A DNA stretch of 64,000 bases from contig JAJFGB010000004.1 in the NCBI GenBank assembly GCA_021776335.1, forward strand, positions 124,001 to 188,000. Direction: 5' to 3'. Position 1 is the first letter of the stretch. Each line of letters begins with the position of its first letter. Shown here piece after piece: positions 27,248 to 35,313 of the stretch. The translations under genes and the position numbers were made by a program. The notes beneath the pieces were generated by a model, which ran no database searches, was not told the DNA's origin, and saw only the letters and a list, made by a program, of their open reading frames with translations. Source of the stretch: Hyphococcus sp. (GTDB lineage: Bacteria; Pseudomonadota; Alphaproteobacteria; Caulobacterales; Parvularculaceae).

Positions 27248-28312
27248 TTATCGATCACGAAGTGCGGCCGGTGTCGGCCGGCTGGGCAGGAATTCTCGCT
27301 GAATAATAAAAAAACCAGGGACCAGGGGCAGCCAAAGCGATAGCCCGCGATAAAGAAGCGTCGCCGTTAAGGCCGCTTCAACCGGAACGCCAAAGACTGC
27401 CAACGCCGCGACCATGCCCGCCTCGAAAGTTCCTAACCCCATGGGAATGGGGCCGAGTGTTGCTGTTAGCGACGCAATTACAACGCCAACAAAGCACACG
27501 CCAAAAGCAGCTGGCTGACCAATGGCGATGAAAATAATATACAAAGTTAGGCCATCCAATACGCGCACTAAAAACTGCAATGCGGCCGCCTCCGCCAGCA
27601 ATCCGGGGTCCGATACTACTTGCGTGATTGCGGTCGACGAAAGTTTGATCGCTTCGCGCATACCTGGAATGCGCAAAAACCAGTCACGCATAAAAAGGGG
27701 ATGAAAATAGGTAATCGCTGTTACCAACATAACGAGTAAAATGATAATGAGAAAAAACACGCCGGCGCCAATTGACAGGGCTGTCACGCCACCGCCGACA
27801 ACGGACAAAGATATCAGGCTGACGATTGTGGCGGTTAAGAATGCAGCAAAAAATCCGACTGTTGTGAAAATGAATGTAGCAAAAGCTTGCTGACGCGGAA
27901 CGTCTCGCCGTCCCAGAGCATGAAAAAAGAACAGCGCCCCGGAGACCCCGCCGGATGGCAGCGCTTGATCGGCGAAGAGTTTCGCAATCGCTAGTGGAAA
28001 AAGACTGAACAAGGACCTGTCCTGATAAATTCGGATGAGCACGCGCCTCCACACGAAAGCAATACAGAAATAGGTGGCGATTTGAGATACAGCCGCCAAT
28101 ACAAGCCATGATGGTTTCGCTTGTGACATCTGTGTTGCAAAAGCGCTGATCTCTCCAAGGTTGATAACAACGATAACGACCGTGGCAAGCGTGAGTACGC
28201 CAACAATCAACAACGCCACGCGCGGTCCGCTAAGCGATAAGTGCTTTATGTCGCGGGCGTCGCTATGCGCTGTTTTATTCTGATGGTCGGGTCGGGGGGG
28301 CGGTTTATGCAT
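27248..28312 (-). CDS. lysylphosphatidylglycerol-synthase-type flippase-like membrane protein
   Basis: A 354-residue protein with about eight membrane helices and no soluble C-terminal transferase domain, matching the stand-alone LPG_synthase_TM/YbhN family. Marks are FCIAFVWRRVLIRIYQ, ADQALPSGGVSGALFFF and LGPIPMGLGTFEAGMVAALA (about 300-320). The open frame extends to a TTG at 28429 that overlaps the upstream gene by 56 bases; the ATG at 28312 is preferred, although its ribosome binding site is poor. Members translocate lipids or are accessory to glycolipid synthesis; the substrate is not indicated. Confidence 0.72.
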   Translation of the reverse strand: MHKPPPRPDHQNKTAHSDARDIKHLSLSGPRVALLIVGVLTLATVVIVVINLGEISAFATQMSQAKPSWLVLAAVSQIATYFCIAFVWRRVLIRIYQDRSLFSLFPLAIAKLFADQALPSGGVSGALFFFHALGRRDVPRQQAFATFIFTTVGFFAAFLTATIVSLISLSVVGGGVTALSIGAGVFFLIIILLVMLVTAITYFHPLFMRDWFLRIPGMREAIKLSSTAITQVVSDPGLLAEAAALQFLVRVLDGLTLYIIFIAIGQPAAFGVCFVGVVIASLTATLGPIPMGLGTFEAGMVAALAVFGVPVEAALTATLLYRGLSLWLPLVPGFFIIQREFLPSRPTPAALRDR

Positions 28313-28373
28313 TTCCGGTTGGCTTGGCGATATCTTTTCAGAAGTGTTGACGCCTGAGAGCTCTCCCTTGAGT

Positions 28374-29681
28374 TTAGCCGCCTGCGAATGTAGCCGCCGC
28401 AGATGCGGCTCCTGCGATGGCGACAACAATCAACGCGCGCGCTGCGTGGCGCATCATGGCGGCGCTGCCGGCGATAGCGGTTAATCCGATTTTGACCAGC
28501 GTATTCGTAACGACGGCAACGATAATAGCAATCGACGCTACCTGAAGGTCGAGGCCGTCCCGGGCGAAGCGGCTGACGGAAAGCGTCAGCGCATCGACAT
28601 CGGCGAGCCCAGATGCAAAAGCGACGGCATAAACGCCTTCCGGACCGAAGGTCGCTTCCAGCCATCGCGACGCCAGCATGATAATCGATAACAAACCAGC
28701 GAAAAACAATGCTGGCACAAGTTCCAGCGGATTCGCGACCTCTGGCGTTTCGGCGATCTTTTTCGGCTGTTGTTTCAATTGAAACGCAGGCAACACAACA
28801 CCTGATAAAATCATGACAACAACCGGAGTCCCGATGCGCGGCAGCAATGGCGGCCATACAATACCGGCGATTATCGCAACACGCGCAATCATGATGGTTG
28901 TTGCAATAATTATGGCGACAGCGAACGTGCTTTCCAGCCCCGGCTGGCGCCTGCCCATTCGGGCAAATGACAATGTTACCGCCGTTGAAGAAACAAACCC
29001 GCCAAGAATCGCAGCGCCCAAAATTCCCCGGCTCGCGCGAAAAACGCGTACGCTAATATAGCCCACGAAAGACAACCCGCTGATCAACACGACCATCAGC
29101 CATATCTCGAATGGATTGATGGCGTCATAAGGGCCGAAGTTTTCATTTGGCGCCAACGGCCAGATCACCGCCGCGATTAGCAGAAATTGCAGGGCTGCGA
29201 ATATTTCCGTTTGATCAAGCCGGCTGACAAATCGGTGAAGCCGCTCTTTAACACCCAAGACAAGGGCGACCGAAACAGCCGTCGCGGTTGCGGGTACGAA
29301 TGCGCCCGCCGCAGCCAAACCGCCGCAGCCATAGGCCGCAAAACCTGCAAAAATAGTTGTAACGCCCATGAATTTATCGCCATGGGATCGGCGCCAATAG
29401 GCGATCGTCATAACCACAAGCACAAACACCAAGCCCGTCGAAAACAGGCCCGGAAATCGTTCGTTAAGAATCCCCGCAACCCCGCCGCTGAGGCTGATCA
29501 GCCCGAAAGTGCGAACACCAGCCGGTCGAGCACCGCCTTCGTGGTCACGTTCTCGCCATTCGCGCTCGACGCCAATGATAAGACCAAGCGCTAATGACAG
29601 AGCGAGCATGTATATCACATTGAGATTATCCGCGTCATTCACCAGGCCGCCAGTGTCGACGGGCATCGCGAAAATGTGCAT
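28374..29681 (-). CDS. MgtC/SapB family membrane protein with DUF4010
   Basis: A 435-residue polytopic protein. The N-terminal ALGLIIGVEREWRERD is the MgtC/SapB family start, and the C-terminal half with GLADVDALTLSVSRFARDG is typical of DUF4010 members. About twelve membrane segments can be counted. MgtC-like proteins are linked to survival in low magnesium and acid, but this longer form is functionally uncharacterised. Start is ATG at 29681 with a weak ribosome binding site. It is on the same strand as the flippase-like gene and close to it. Confidence 0.82.
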   Translation of the reverse strand: MHIFAMPVDTGGLVNDADNLNVIYMLALSLALGLIIGVEREWRERDHEGGARPAGVRTFGLISLSGGVAGILNERFPGLFSTGLVFVLVVMTIAYWRRSHGDKFMGVTTIFAGFAAYGCGGLAAAGAFVPATATAVSVALVLGVKERLHRFVSRLDQTEIFAALQFLLIAAVIWPLAPNENFGPYDAINPFEIWLMVVLISGLSFVGYISVRVFRASRGILGAAILGGFVSSTAVTLSFARMGRRQPGLESTFAVAIIIATTIMIARVAIIAGIVWPPLLPRIGTPVVVMILSGVVLPAFQLKQQPKKIAETPEVANPLELVPALFFAGLLSIIMLASRWLEATFGPEGVYAVAFASGLADVDALTLSVSRFARDGLDLQVASIAIIVAVVTNTLVKIGLTAIAGSAAMMRHAARALIVVAIAGAASAAATFAGG

Positions 29682-29706
29682 GTCTGAGCTTTCTTAACGC
29701 AGGCTC

Positions 29707-30297
29707 TCATTCCGCCCGCGCACCATAGGAACGCATGCGAGAGAGCAGGCGCTCGATCTGTTTAGGGCTTAAAATATCTACGGCGCCGACAAGCGTATCC
29801 CGGATCGGTTTGAAGCCTGACATAGCAAGAATGCCGTTTTCAAACGCCTTCACGCCATGCGCGCCGAAAAAGACTTTATAGGCAGCGCTCGGCATGCCCA
29901 TGGTGACAACAACGCGTGCAGATTTTCCTTTCAGCATTTTCCGCGGCCACCCGCCGCTCTCCGATTGCTCTATCGCAAATTCATGTCGCGATATTTGTTC
30001 AAAAAAAGCTTTGACCAGGGCCGGCATCGTTCCAAGCCAAAGCGGATAAACAGTAACAAGGTGGTCGGCGGATTTTATTATCTGTTGTGCGTCAACGATT
30101 TGTTGTGGCGGCGGTTCTTTAAAATCATCAGGGTTGTGAAGAAATGGAATGTCCATTGTCGCCAGGGTGATCTTTTCGATGCTTAGTCCTGCCTCCTGGG
30201 AGCCCTGCTCATAGGCATCGGCCAATGCATGACACAGATGATTCTGTTCCTCATGAGGGTGACCTTGCAAGAGGCATATTTTCTTTCGATTGGCCAT
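29707..30297 (-). CDS. NAD(P)H-dependent flavin oxidoreductase, quinone-reductase (KefF/MdaB) type
   Basis: A 196-residue flavodoxin-fold protein. ICLLQGHPHEEQNHLCHALADAY binds the FMN/FAD phosphate, and VTVYPLWLGTMPALVKAFFEQ with MGMPSAAYKVFFGAHG are the conserved regions of the NQO1-like family. It should reduce quinones or act as a potassium-efflux regulator subunit. Its ATG has AGGAA in front. A FixK box lies 64 bases upstream, with CATGAT at -10 spacing from it, so micro-oxic control is likely. It is divergent from the host-attachment gene. Confidence 0.85.
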   Translation of the reverse strand: MANRKKICLLQGHPHEEQNHLCHALADAYEQGSQEAGLSIEKITLATMDIPFLHNPDDFKEPPPQQIVDAQQIIKSADHLVTVYPLWLGTMPALVKAFFEQISRHEFAIEQSESGGWPRKMLKGKSARVVVTMGMPSAAYKVFFGAHGVKAFENGILAMSGFKPIRDTLVGAVDILSPKQIERLLSRMRSYGARAE

Positions 30298-30360
30298 TTC
30301 CTAGCTCCAGTGCTTTCTCAAGCGTTGTTCAAATCATGTCTCGCGCCTGCGTTCAGTATG

Positions 30361-30374
30361 TTGACGCATATCAA
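30361..30374. promoter_or_regulatory. FixK/FNR-type box TTGACGCATATCAA
   Basis: Lies between the divergent oxidoreductase and host-attachment genes. Measured for the oxidoreductase, a class II arrangement puts CATGAT (plus 30333-30338) at the -10 position with a start near 30326. The plus side has a weaker CATTCT at the same spacing. Confidence 0.72.
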
Positions 30375-30485
30375 TTCTTCTTCGCAAAAGTTGGGCATTC
30401 TGGCGCTGGCGCATTTCTGGAAAGCCGGGAACCACTTTATCTCGGAAACGCCCTGGGAGTTTCGTAGATTGATCGGCAGGTATTT

Positions 30486-30935
30486 ATGTTGATGCCTAAA
30501 AGGAGGACGTGGTTTTTTATCGCTGATGGCGCTAAGGCCCGGCTATTTGAAAGCTCCGGCTTTCGCGAGCCATGGCGTCTTAAAAACGAATGGCGGGAAG
30601 AAACTGCGCGCTTGCCAGCCCGTGACCTTGAAAGCGAAAGGCCGGGGCGCGGCCATGCTATTGGGTCCGGCGGTCGCTACGCAATTGAAAAAAACTCCAA
30701 ACACGATGCTGCTGAAAGTGAATTCATCAGAAGCAAAACAGAAATCATCAATTCTTCGCTTGAAGAGTACGATCAACTCGTTCTTGCGGCCTCGCCGGGC
30801 GTGCTTGGCGAGATGCGAAAATGCTTGTCCGTCGAGGTCACTGCAAAATTTATCGGCGTGTTTGACAAAGACCTCACCAATATGCCCGATCAACAGCTTC
30901 ACGCATATTTCGAAAAACATCTGGAGCGCTGGTAA
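30486..30935 (+). CDS. host attachment protein family (AtsE-like)
   Basis: A 149-residue protein with RTWFFIADGAKARLFESSG at the start and YDQLVLAASPGVLGEMRKCLS and DKDLTNMPDQQLHAYFEKHL in the second half, the pattern of the family named after Agrobacterium attachment genes and common in alphaproteobacteria. The fold resembles a release-factor/eRF1-type domain, and no attachment activity is proven for it. The ATG at 30486 follows GGCAGG at five bases; an ATG two codons later is less likely. It shares an upstream FixK box with the divergent oxidoreductase. Confidence 0.82.
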   Translation: MLMPKRRTWFFIADGAKARLFESSGFREPWRLKNEWREETARLPARDLESERPGRGHAIGSGGRYAIEKNSKHDAAESEFIRSKTEIINSSLEEYDQLVLAASPGVLGEMRKCLSVEVTAKFIGVFDKDLTNMPDQQLHAYFEKHLERW

Positions 30936-31055
30936 TTTAACTGGCTGAGCTGGCCTCGTATCGTTGGCGCTGCAGTTTTTCAGGGCGGGGACGCTTTCGG
31001 TGGGCGACTATGTGAGCGGCGCGCTGCGACACCAAACCAAATTCGCAGGTGAGAG

Positions 31056-31069
31056 TTGATGCAGCTCAA
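31056..31069. promoter_or_regulatory. FixK/FNR-type box TTGATGCAGCTCAA (one mismatch)
   Basis: TTGAT-N4-CTCAA located 153 bases before the CBS-domain gene. A start about 41 bases downstream would give a leader of about 119 bases that includes the palindromic repeat at 31146-31192. Confidence 0.6.
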
Positions 31070-31145
31070 TGATTTCAGTAGCGCCGTCTCTAGTTTGGTT
31101 CTGAGTTTGCGCTGACGCATATGGCCTCGCATGTGCTTTGCCCTA

Positions 31146-31192
31146 GCGCATTTTCGGAAAAGTGAGGCCCAATTTTCCGATAAGAAATGCGC
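31146..31192. repeat. dispersed palindromic repeat, copy 1
   Basis: GCGCATTT (31146-31153) pairs with AAATGCGC (31185-31192), and TCGGAAAA (31154-31161) pairs with TTTTCCGA (31173-31180). The core GGAAAAGTG...TTTTCCG matches the two copies near 48.8 kb and resembles a palindromic intergenic repeat I know from other alphaproteobacteria. It lies in the leader of the CBS gene. Confidence 0.7.
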
Positions 31193-31222
31193 TCAAATAA
31201 AAGACCAAAAAGGAGAAAATAG

Positions 31223-31657
31223 ATGCTGGTACGCGAAGTCATGACAGCAGGCATCCGCATTGCCGAGCCGGAGGAGAAACTTCCCCATGCCGCAAAAAAG
31301 ATGCGCACACAAAACATTGGAGCGCTGCCGGTCGTCGAAAACGGCAAGCTTGTCGGCATGCTTACGGATCGTGACATTGCGATTCGCGCTGTCGGCGCCA
31401 ATAGAGACCCCGCAACTACAGACGTTCGCGAGGTGATGTCAGATGAGTGTTTTTGGTGTGCGGAAAGCGAGCAGCTTGATGATGCGGTCCGAATTATGGA
31501 GTCCAATCAGGTGCGACGTCTTCCCGTCATGAATAACAAAAGAGAAATTGTCGGCATGCTCAGTATTGAAGATGTGGCCGTGCATGCGCCGGAATCTCTT
31601 ACCGGTGAAGTGCTTAAAGCTGTTGCCACAAGAAAGCACGAATTGGCGAGTATTTGA
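31223..31657 (+). CDS. two-CBS-domain protein
   Basis: A 144-residue protein made of two CBS motifs: VREVMTAGIRIAEPEEKL with IGALPVVENGKLVGMLTDRDI (about 3-54), and VREVMSDECFWCAESEQL with VRRLPVMNNKREIVGMLSIEDVA (about 68-123). Such pairs bind adenine nucleotides and act as energy or stress sensors. AAGGAG precedes the ATG at a good distance. It is flanked by FixK boxes on both sides, and the second one overlaps its stop codon. It forms a group with the universal-stress gene. Confidence 0.88.
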   Translation: MLVREVMTAGIRIAEPEEKLPHAAKKMRTQNIGALPVVENGKLVGMLTDRDIAIRAVGANRDPATTDVREVMSDECFWCAESEQLDDAVRIMESNQVRRLPVMNNKREIVGMLSIEDVAVHAPESLTGEVLKAVATRKHELASI

Positions 31658-31667
31658 CTCCAGTCAA
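31654..31667. promoter_or_regulatory. FixK/FNR-type box TTGACTCCAGTCAA overlapping a stop codon
   Basis: A symmetrical TTGAC-N4-GTCAA. The TGA inside it (31655-31657) is the stop codon of the CBS gene. It lies 177 bases upstream of the next box, before the universal-stress gene. Confidence 0.55.
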
Positions 31668-31830
31668 CAAAATGCCGCCTCTAAAACCATTTTGCTTGTG
31701 TCCGGCTGCAAATGAGCTCCGCGCGCATTGAACGACGTCCCTGATATCGACCACGCCAGGCTCACTCTGACGCGGCCAAGTAATTTTTCATTGCCCTGAC
31801 AATTTTCCGATTTGCATCGCCGCAGCGTTC

Positions 31831-31844
31831 TTGATCCGCGTCAA
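31831..31844. promoter_or_regulatory. FixK/FNR-type box TTGATCCGCGTCAA with promoter
   Basis: TTGAT-N4-GTCAA with CATACT (31867-31872) at class II -10 spacing, giving a start near 31879 and a short leader before ATG 31896. This is the best-looking FixK-type promoter in the window for spacing. Confidence 0.78.
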
Positions 31845-31895
31845 TGTGCGTGAAGCGTCAGTTCATCATACTTCAGAAAAACAAGGAGCAGTGAT

Positions 31896-32768
31896 ATGGC
31901 GATCAAAACCATTCTTGTGCCAATGCAGACAGAAGCTGCCGCGACGGAAGCATTGGAGCCGGCCATTGTGTTAGCGAAGGCGTTGAACGCGCATGTTGTC
32001 GCCCACCATATCAGGCAACGACCAACGCTCGCGGCGCCGTCCGGGTATGAGCCCTTGGCGGTTGCTTATATTCGGGAAAATTCTGATGAGTTCGTCAAGG
32101 AGCAGAACCGGCACAGTGAAGCGTTAAAGGCAGAGTTTCTCGTGGCGTGTGAGGAGCAGTCGGTCCGCGTGATCCTGCCGGAAGAACACGCGCATAATAA
32201 AGCCGCCAGCGCATCGTGGCGGGACGAAGAGGGTAACCTGCCTTATGATGTTGCACGCGCTGCTCGTCTGGCGGATCTCACGGTTTTGCAAGGATCAGGC
32301 GAAGACGCCTCAATGTCGGAAATTGCACTTGCAGAGGAAGTGCTTTTTCAATCCGCCCGCCCGGTTTTGATTGTGCCAAATGAAGGGCTTCGAAAACTTC
32401 CGGAAACGATTGTCGTGGGTTGGGACGGCGGGCTGGAAGCGGCAAGGGCGATGAATTCAGCGCTGCCGGTCTTGCAGCAAGCGCGCAAGGTTATTGTGTT
32501 GACAATTGACAAGCCAAAACTAGCCACGCCTGACGCCGAAAGCGCGGCGGCCTATCTGTGCATGCATGACGTTAACGCCACTTTTGACGAAGTTTCGCGG
32601 GTCAAGGAAAAGAAAGAAACTGTATTCTATGAGGCGGCGCGTGACAGAGGCGCCGACCTTCTCGTTATCGGGGGGTATTCCCACAATCGCTGGCGGGAGA
32701 CAGTGCTTGGAGGGTTTACGCGTTACATGCTTCGCCATGCAGACATTCCGGTGCTATTGGCACACTAA
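31896..32768 (+). CDS. universal stress protein with tandem UspA domains
   Basis: A 290-residue cytoplasmic protein with two UspA-like halves. The first starts KTILVPMQTEAAATEAL. The second begins ETIVVGWDGGLEAARAMNSALPVL (about 169-192) and ends LLVIGGYSHNRWRETVLGGFTRYMLRHADIPVLLAH, which keeps the glycine-rich ATP-binding shape; the first half has lost it. GGAG precedes the ATG at good spacing. The promoter contains a FixK box, which agrees with the micro-oxic induction of universal stress proteins known in rhizobia. Confidence 0.88.
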   Translation: MAIKTILVPMQTEAAATEALEPAIVLAKALNAHVVAHHIRQRPTLAAPSGYEPLAVAYIRENSDEFVKEQNRHSEALKAEFLVACEEQSVRVILPEEHAHNKAASASWRDEEGNLPYDVARAARLADLTVLQGSGEDASMSEIALAEEVLFQSARPVLIVPNEGLRKLPETIVVGWDGGLEAARAMNSALPVLQQARKVIVLTIDKPKLATPDAESAAAYLCMHDVNATFDEVSRVKEKKETVFYEAARDRGADLLVIGGYSHNRWRETVLGGFTRYMLRHADIPVLLAH

Positions 32769-32862
32769 TGAATTGGTTCGCCGGAATTTGTACTCTGCGA
32801 ATTTTGGCGGCGCCTGACGATAGATCTGCTGATTAATGCCGGCTGACGGCGCCTCATAAGAC

Positions 32863-32898
32863 AGCAGGGCTTCTCCAAAACGCGTAAGAAGCCCTGCT
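32863..32898. terminator. hairpin between convergent universal-stress and fixK genes
   Basis: AGCAGGGCTTCT (32863-32874) pairs perfectly with AGAAGCCCTGCT (32887-32898) around a 12-base loop. There is no long T run on either strand, so termination would be weak or Rho-assisted. Confidence 0.5.
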
Positions 32899-32951
32899 GC
32901 TGCGCGCGCCTCTATGGGCGGGGCAACGCGCCGCACGAAGCAATTTCTAAT

Positions 32952-33644
32952 TTAGTGCGCCGCGCTGCTTCCATGGGCGATTTCATCCAGGATTTCATCA
33001 TCTGGTATGGAAAACACGCGCGCTGAAGGCATAATGATTACGTCTTTTTTTCTGAGCTCGGTCAGGGCGCGACAAACCGTTTCGATGGTCAGACCAAGAT
33101 GGTCAGCAATATCCTGACGGCTCATTGCAAGCTGGATATTGTCTGTTCTGCATTGCTGGGATGAAAGCCGGATGAGGAACGCAGCGACCCGCTGCATGGC
33201 GCTCATGCGGCCAAGCATGACCATTCTTTCGCGCGCGTGGTGGAGCCGCGTCATCAGCGTGTCCAGAAACTGGTGTGAGAGTTCGGGTGATACCGAAACC
33301 GCATGAAGCAGGCTGTCGCGAGGATAACAACGGACGGCGCAATCGGCTATCGCCTCGGCGGTATGCAATTGCTCGTCTAGTTCGGAAATACCGAAAAGCT
33401 CCCCAATACCGTAAAAGTCCGCGACTTGACGGCGGCCATCTTCGAGGGTGTTGTACTCTTTAACGACGCCGGTCACGACCTGATAGCAATAGGGCGCTGC
33501 GTCGCCTTCGACGAAAATAGTTTCGCCGGATTTATAGCGCCTGACATTGGCGCTTGCGGCAAGCCCGGCGATCTCAAGCTGCGGCTGGGATGTCGCCGAT
33601 GTTTTCGGATCTCGAAGTTCACCAAGATGTTGGAGTGCTGACAT
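32952..33644 (-). CDS. fixK: Crp/FNR-family transcription regulator, FixK type
   Basis: A 230-residue regulator with a cyclic-nucleotide-like beta-barrel (about 25-115), a dimer helix (about 120-148) and a winged helix-turn-helix (MSRQDIADHLGLTIETVCRALTEL, about 174-197). It lacks the N-terminal cysteine cluster that holds iron-sulfur in FNR, so it does not sense oxygen itself and belongs with FixK. The recognition helix has E188 and R192, as in FNR-type readers of TTGAT-N4-ATCAA; C191 takes the place of the usual serine. fixJ and fixL are on the same strand nearby, and seven such boxes lie around. Confidence 0.86.
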   Translation of the reverse strand: MSALQHLGELRDPKTSATSQPQLEIAGLAASANVRRYKSGETIFVEGDAAPYCYQVVTGVVKEYNTLEDGRRQVADFYGIGELFGISELDEQLHTAEAIADCAVRCYPRDSLLHAVSVSPELSHQFLDTLMTRLHHARERMVMLGRMSAMQRVAAFLIRLSSQQCRTDNIQLAMSRQDIADHLGLTIETVCRALTELRKKDVIIMPSARVFSIPDDEILDEIAHGSSAAH

Positions 33645-33889
33645 AACCTACCCCTTTTGCTTGAAGCTGCCCTGTGCGCTACTGGGCTAAGATATGCTCA
33701 AAAACCCTGATAAGGAGTTGGGACGAATACCTAGGGTGGTGTTAGTTGAGAGCTGGGCGCACTGACGCCCTCACAGGAAAATGTCGTGGAAATTCGCTTT
33801 GAAACGCTGCGGCGGGGTGTTCTTTCAGATCGCTTGGGCGCCCCGCTCTTTATGCCCCTAAGTAGAAATACGTAGATCGATAAAGCAGG

Positions 33890-34630
33890 TCAGGGCGCTG
33901 CGACAAATTTCAAAAGGTCGCCAATGAAATAAGCGGCGGCAGCTGCAAATAGACCAATCCCAAGTGTTTCGAAGCCGGATATCCACCAGCGAACGGTTGA
34001 CCATTTCGATTTCAGCGACCCGATGGCGAAGAAGACCGCCGCGGTAGCGATTGTTGCGATCGTGAAACTGTAAGGTGCGCCGATCAGATAGGGGATAAGC
34101 GGGACGGCGCCGCAAATCACGAAAGCGCCAAATGTGATAAGCGCTGACATTTTGGCCGGGCGCTCGACGGGCGGGGCGCCAAATTCTTCCGCGAGCATAA
34201 AATCAATCCATCTTTGTTTATCCGCCGTAATGATGGCAACGGCACGGTTAAGGTCCTCACCTTCAAATCCTTTGTTTTGAAAAATCTGTCGAACTTCTTC
34301 GCGTTCTCCTTCGGGGGTTTGCTCGACGTGACGCTGCTCCATTTCTTTCAGTCGGCGATAGTCGTCATTTTCCGCTTTGACACCGCTGAAATTTCCCGCC
34401 GCCATCGAGATTCCATCGGCCACAAGATTTGCAACACCGAGAATGATGATGATGCTGTGTGAGAGCCCTGCGCCGGCGACACCGGCAACAATAGCGAATG
34501 TGGTGATGGCGCCGTCGATGCCGCCAAGCACCCAATCGCGCAAATAGCTGGGCTTCGGCGGTTGGGAAAGGCGCTCGGCGATTGCCTCGGCGGTGTGCGT
34601 GTGTTCGAGATCAGTGGCATCGTGCGGCAT
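33890..34630 (-). CDS. VIT1/CCC1 family membrane transporter
   Basis: A 246-residue protein. LRDWVLGGIDGAITTFAIVAGVAGAGL (about 30-56), VANLVADGISMAAGNF and a C-terminal set of three helices are the hallmarks of VIT1/CCC1 iron or manganese exporters. A charged cytoplasmic segment (about 85-150) with several glutamates separates helices 2 and 3, as in the metal-binding domain of the family. It is probably an iron or manganese transporter. It stands between fixK and fixJ on the same strand, but with gaps of 245 and 56 bases. Confidence 0.86.
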   Translation of the reverse strand: MPHDATDLEHTHTAEAIAERLSQPPKPSYLRDWVLGGIDGAITTFAIVAGVAGAGLSHSIIIILGVANLVADGISMAAGNFSGVKAENDDYRRLKEMEQRHVEQTPEGEREEVRQIFQNKGFEGEDLNRAVAIITADKQRWIDFMLAEEFGAPPVERPAKMSALITFGAFVICGAVPLIPYLIGAPYSFTIATIATAAVFFAIGSLKSKWSTVRWWISGFETLGIGLFAAAAAYFIGDLLKFVAAP

Positions 34631-34686
34631 GCTGCGCCTTTCATGATATTGGCGAGACGGGAAGGGAGCTCAGTTCTGGGGGCAGG

Positions 34687-35313
34687 TCAAATATCAAGCG
34701 CAACGGCCATGCGCACGAGCTCGGCCAGGCTTCCGGCGTCCATTTTGAGCATGACATTATGGCGATGCACTTCCACGGTACGCGGGCTCAGTTCAAGAGA
34801 ACGCCCAATTCCCTTGTTTGTCCCGCCATCGACAATTGCTTGAAACACGTCGGTTTCTCGGGGCGTTAGTGACTCAAACTTGTCACGGAGCGCTGGCGAC
34901 GCGCTGCTCACCAGTTTTGGAACTGGCCGCGCCATGGAGAGTGCCCGGTCCAGCGCGGTTATGACTTCATCAACGGTGAATGGTTTCTCAAGGAAATCGA
35001 TGGCCCCGTTCTGCATGGCGCGGACAGCCATGGGTACATCGCCATGGGCCGTCATAACAATAATCGGTAGTTCCACGCCCTGTGCGTTCAATCTTTCCTG
35101 AAGCTCCAACCCCTGAATACCTGGCATGCAGACATCAACCAGAGCCGCGGCGTTTTCGATGTCGAGATCTCCCAGCCTCGATAGAAAATCGTTTCCGGAA
35201 TCGAAAATGGTCACAGCGTAGTCAGCTGCTGTCAACAGCGCGGCAACGCCACGCTGCACGGCGACATCATCATCGACGACGAATACTGCTCGGCTATGGG
35301 TTTTGTTCTGCAT
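34687..35313 (-). CDS. fixJ: two-component response regulator FixJ
   Basis: A 208-residue regulator. The receiver domain has D14-D16 acidic residues (VVDDD), phospho-acceptor D60 (LVDVCMPG) and the LEKPF lysine; the C-terminal LuxR-type HTH has LTPRETDVFQAIVDGGTNKGIGRSLELSPRTVEVHRHNVM, as in FixJ/NarL. The start at 35313 is chosen because GGAGG lies nine bases ahead; the ATG six bases upstream has only three. It overlaps the end of fixL by 20 bases, so it is translationally coupled to the kinase. It should activate fixK. Confidence 0.9.
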   Translation of the reverse strand: MQNKTHSRAVFVVDDDVAVQRGVAALLTAADYAVTIFDSGNDFLSRLGDLDIENAAALVDVCMPGIQGLELQERLNAQGVELPIIVMTAHGDVPMAVRAMQNGAIDFLEKPFTVDEVITALDRALSMARPVPKLVSSASPALRDKFESLTPRETDVFQAIVDGGTNKGIGRSLELSPRTVEVHRHNVMLKMDAGSLAELVRMAVALDI

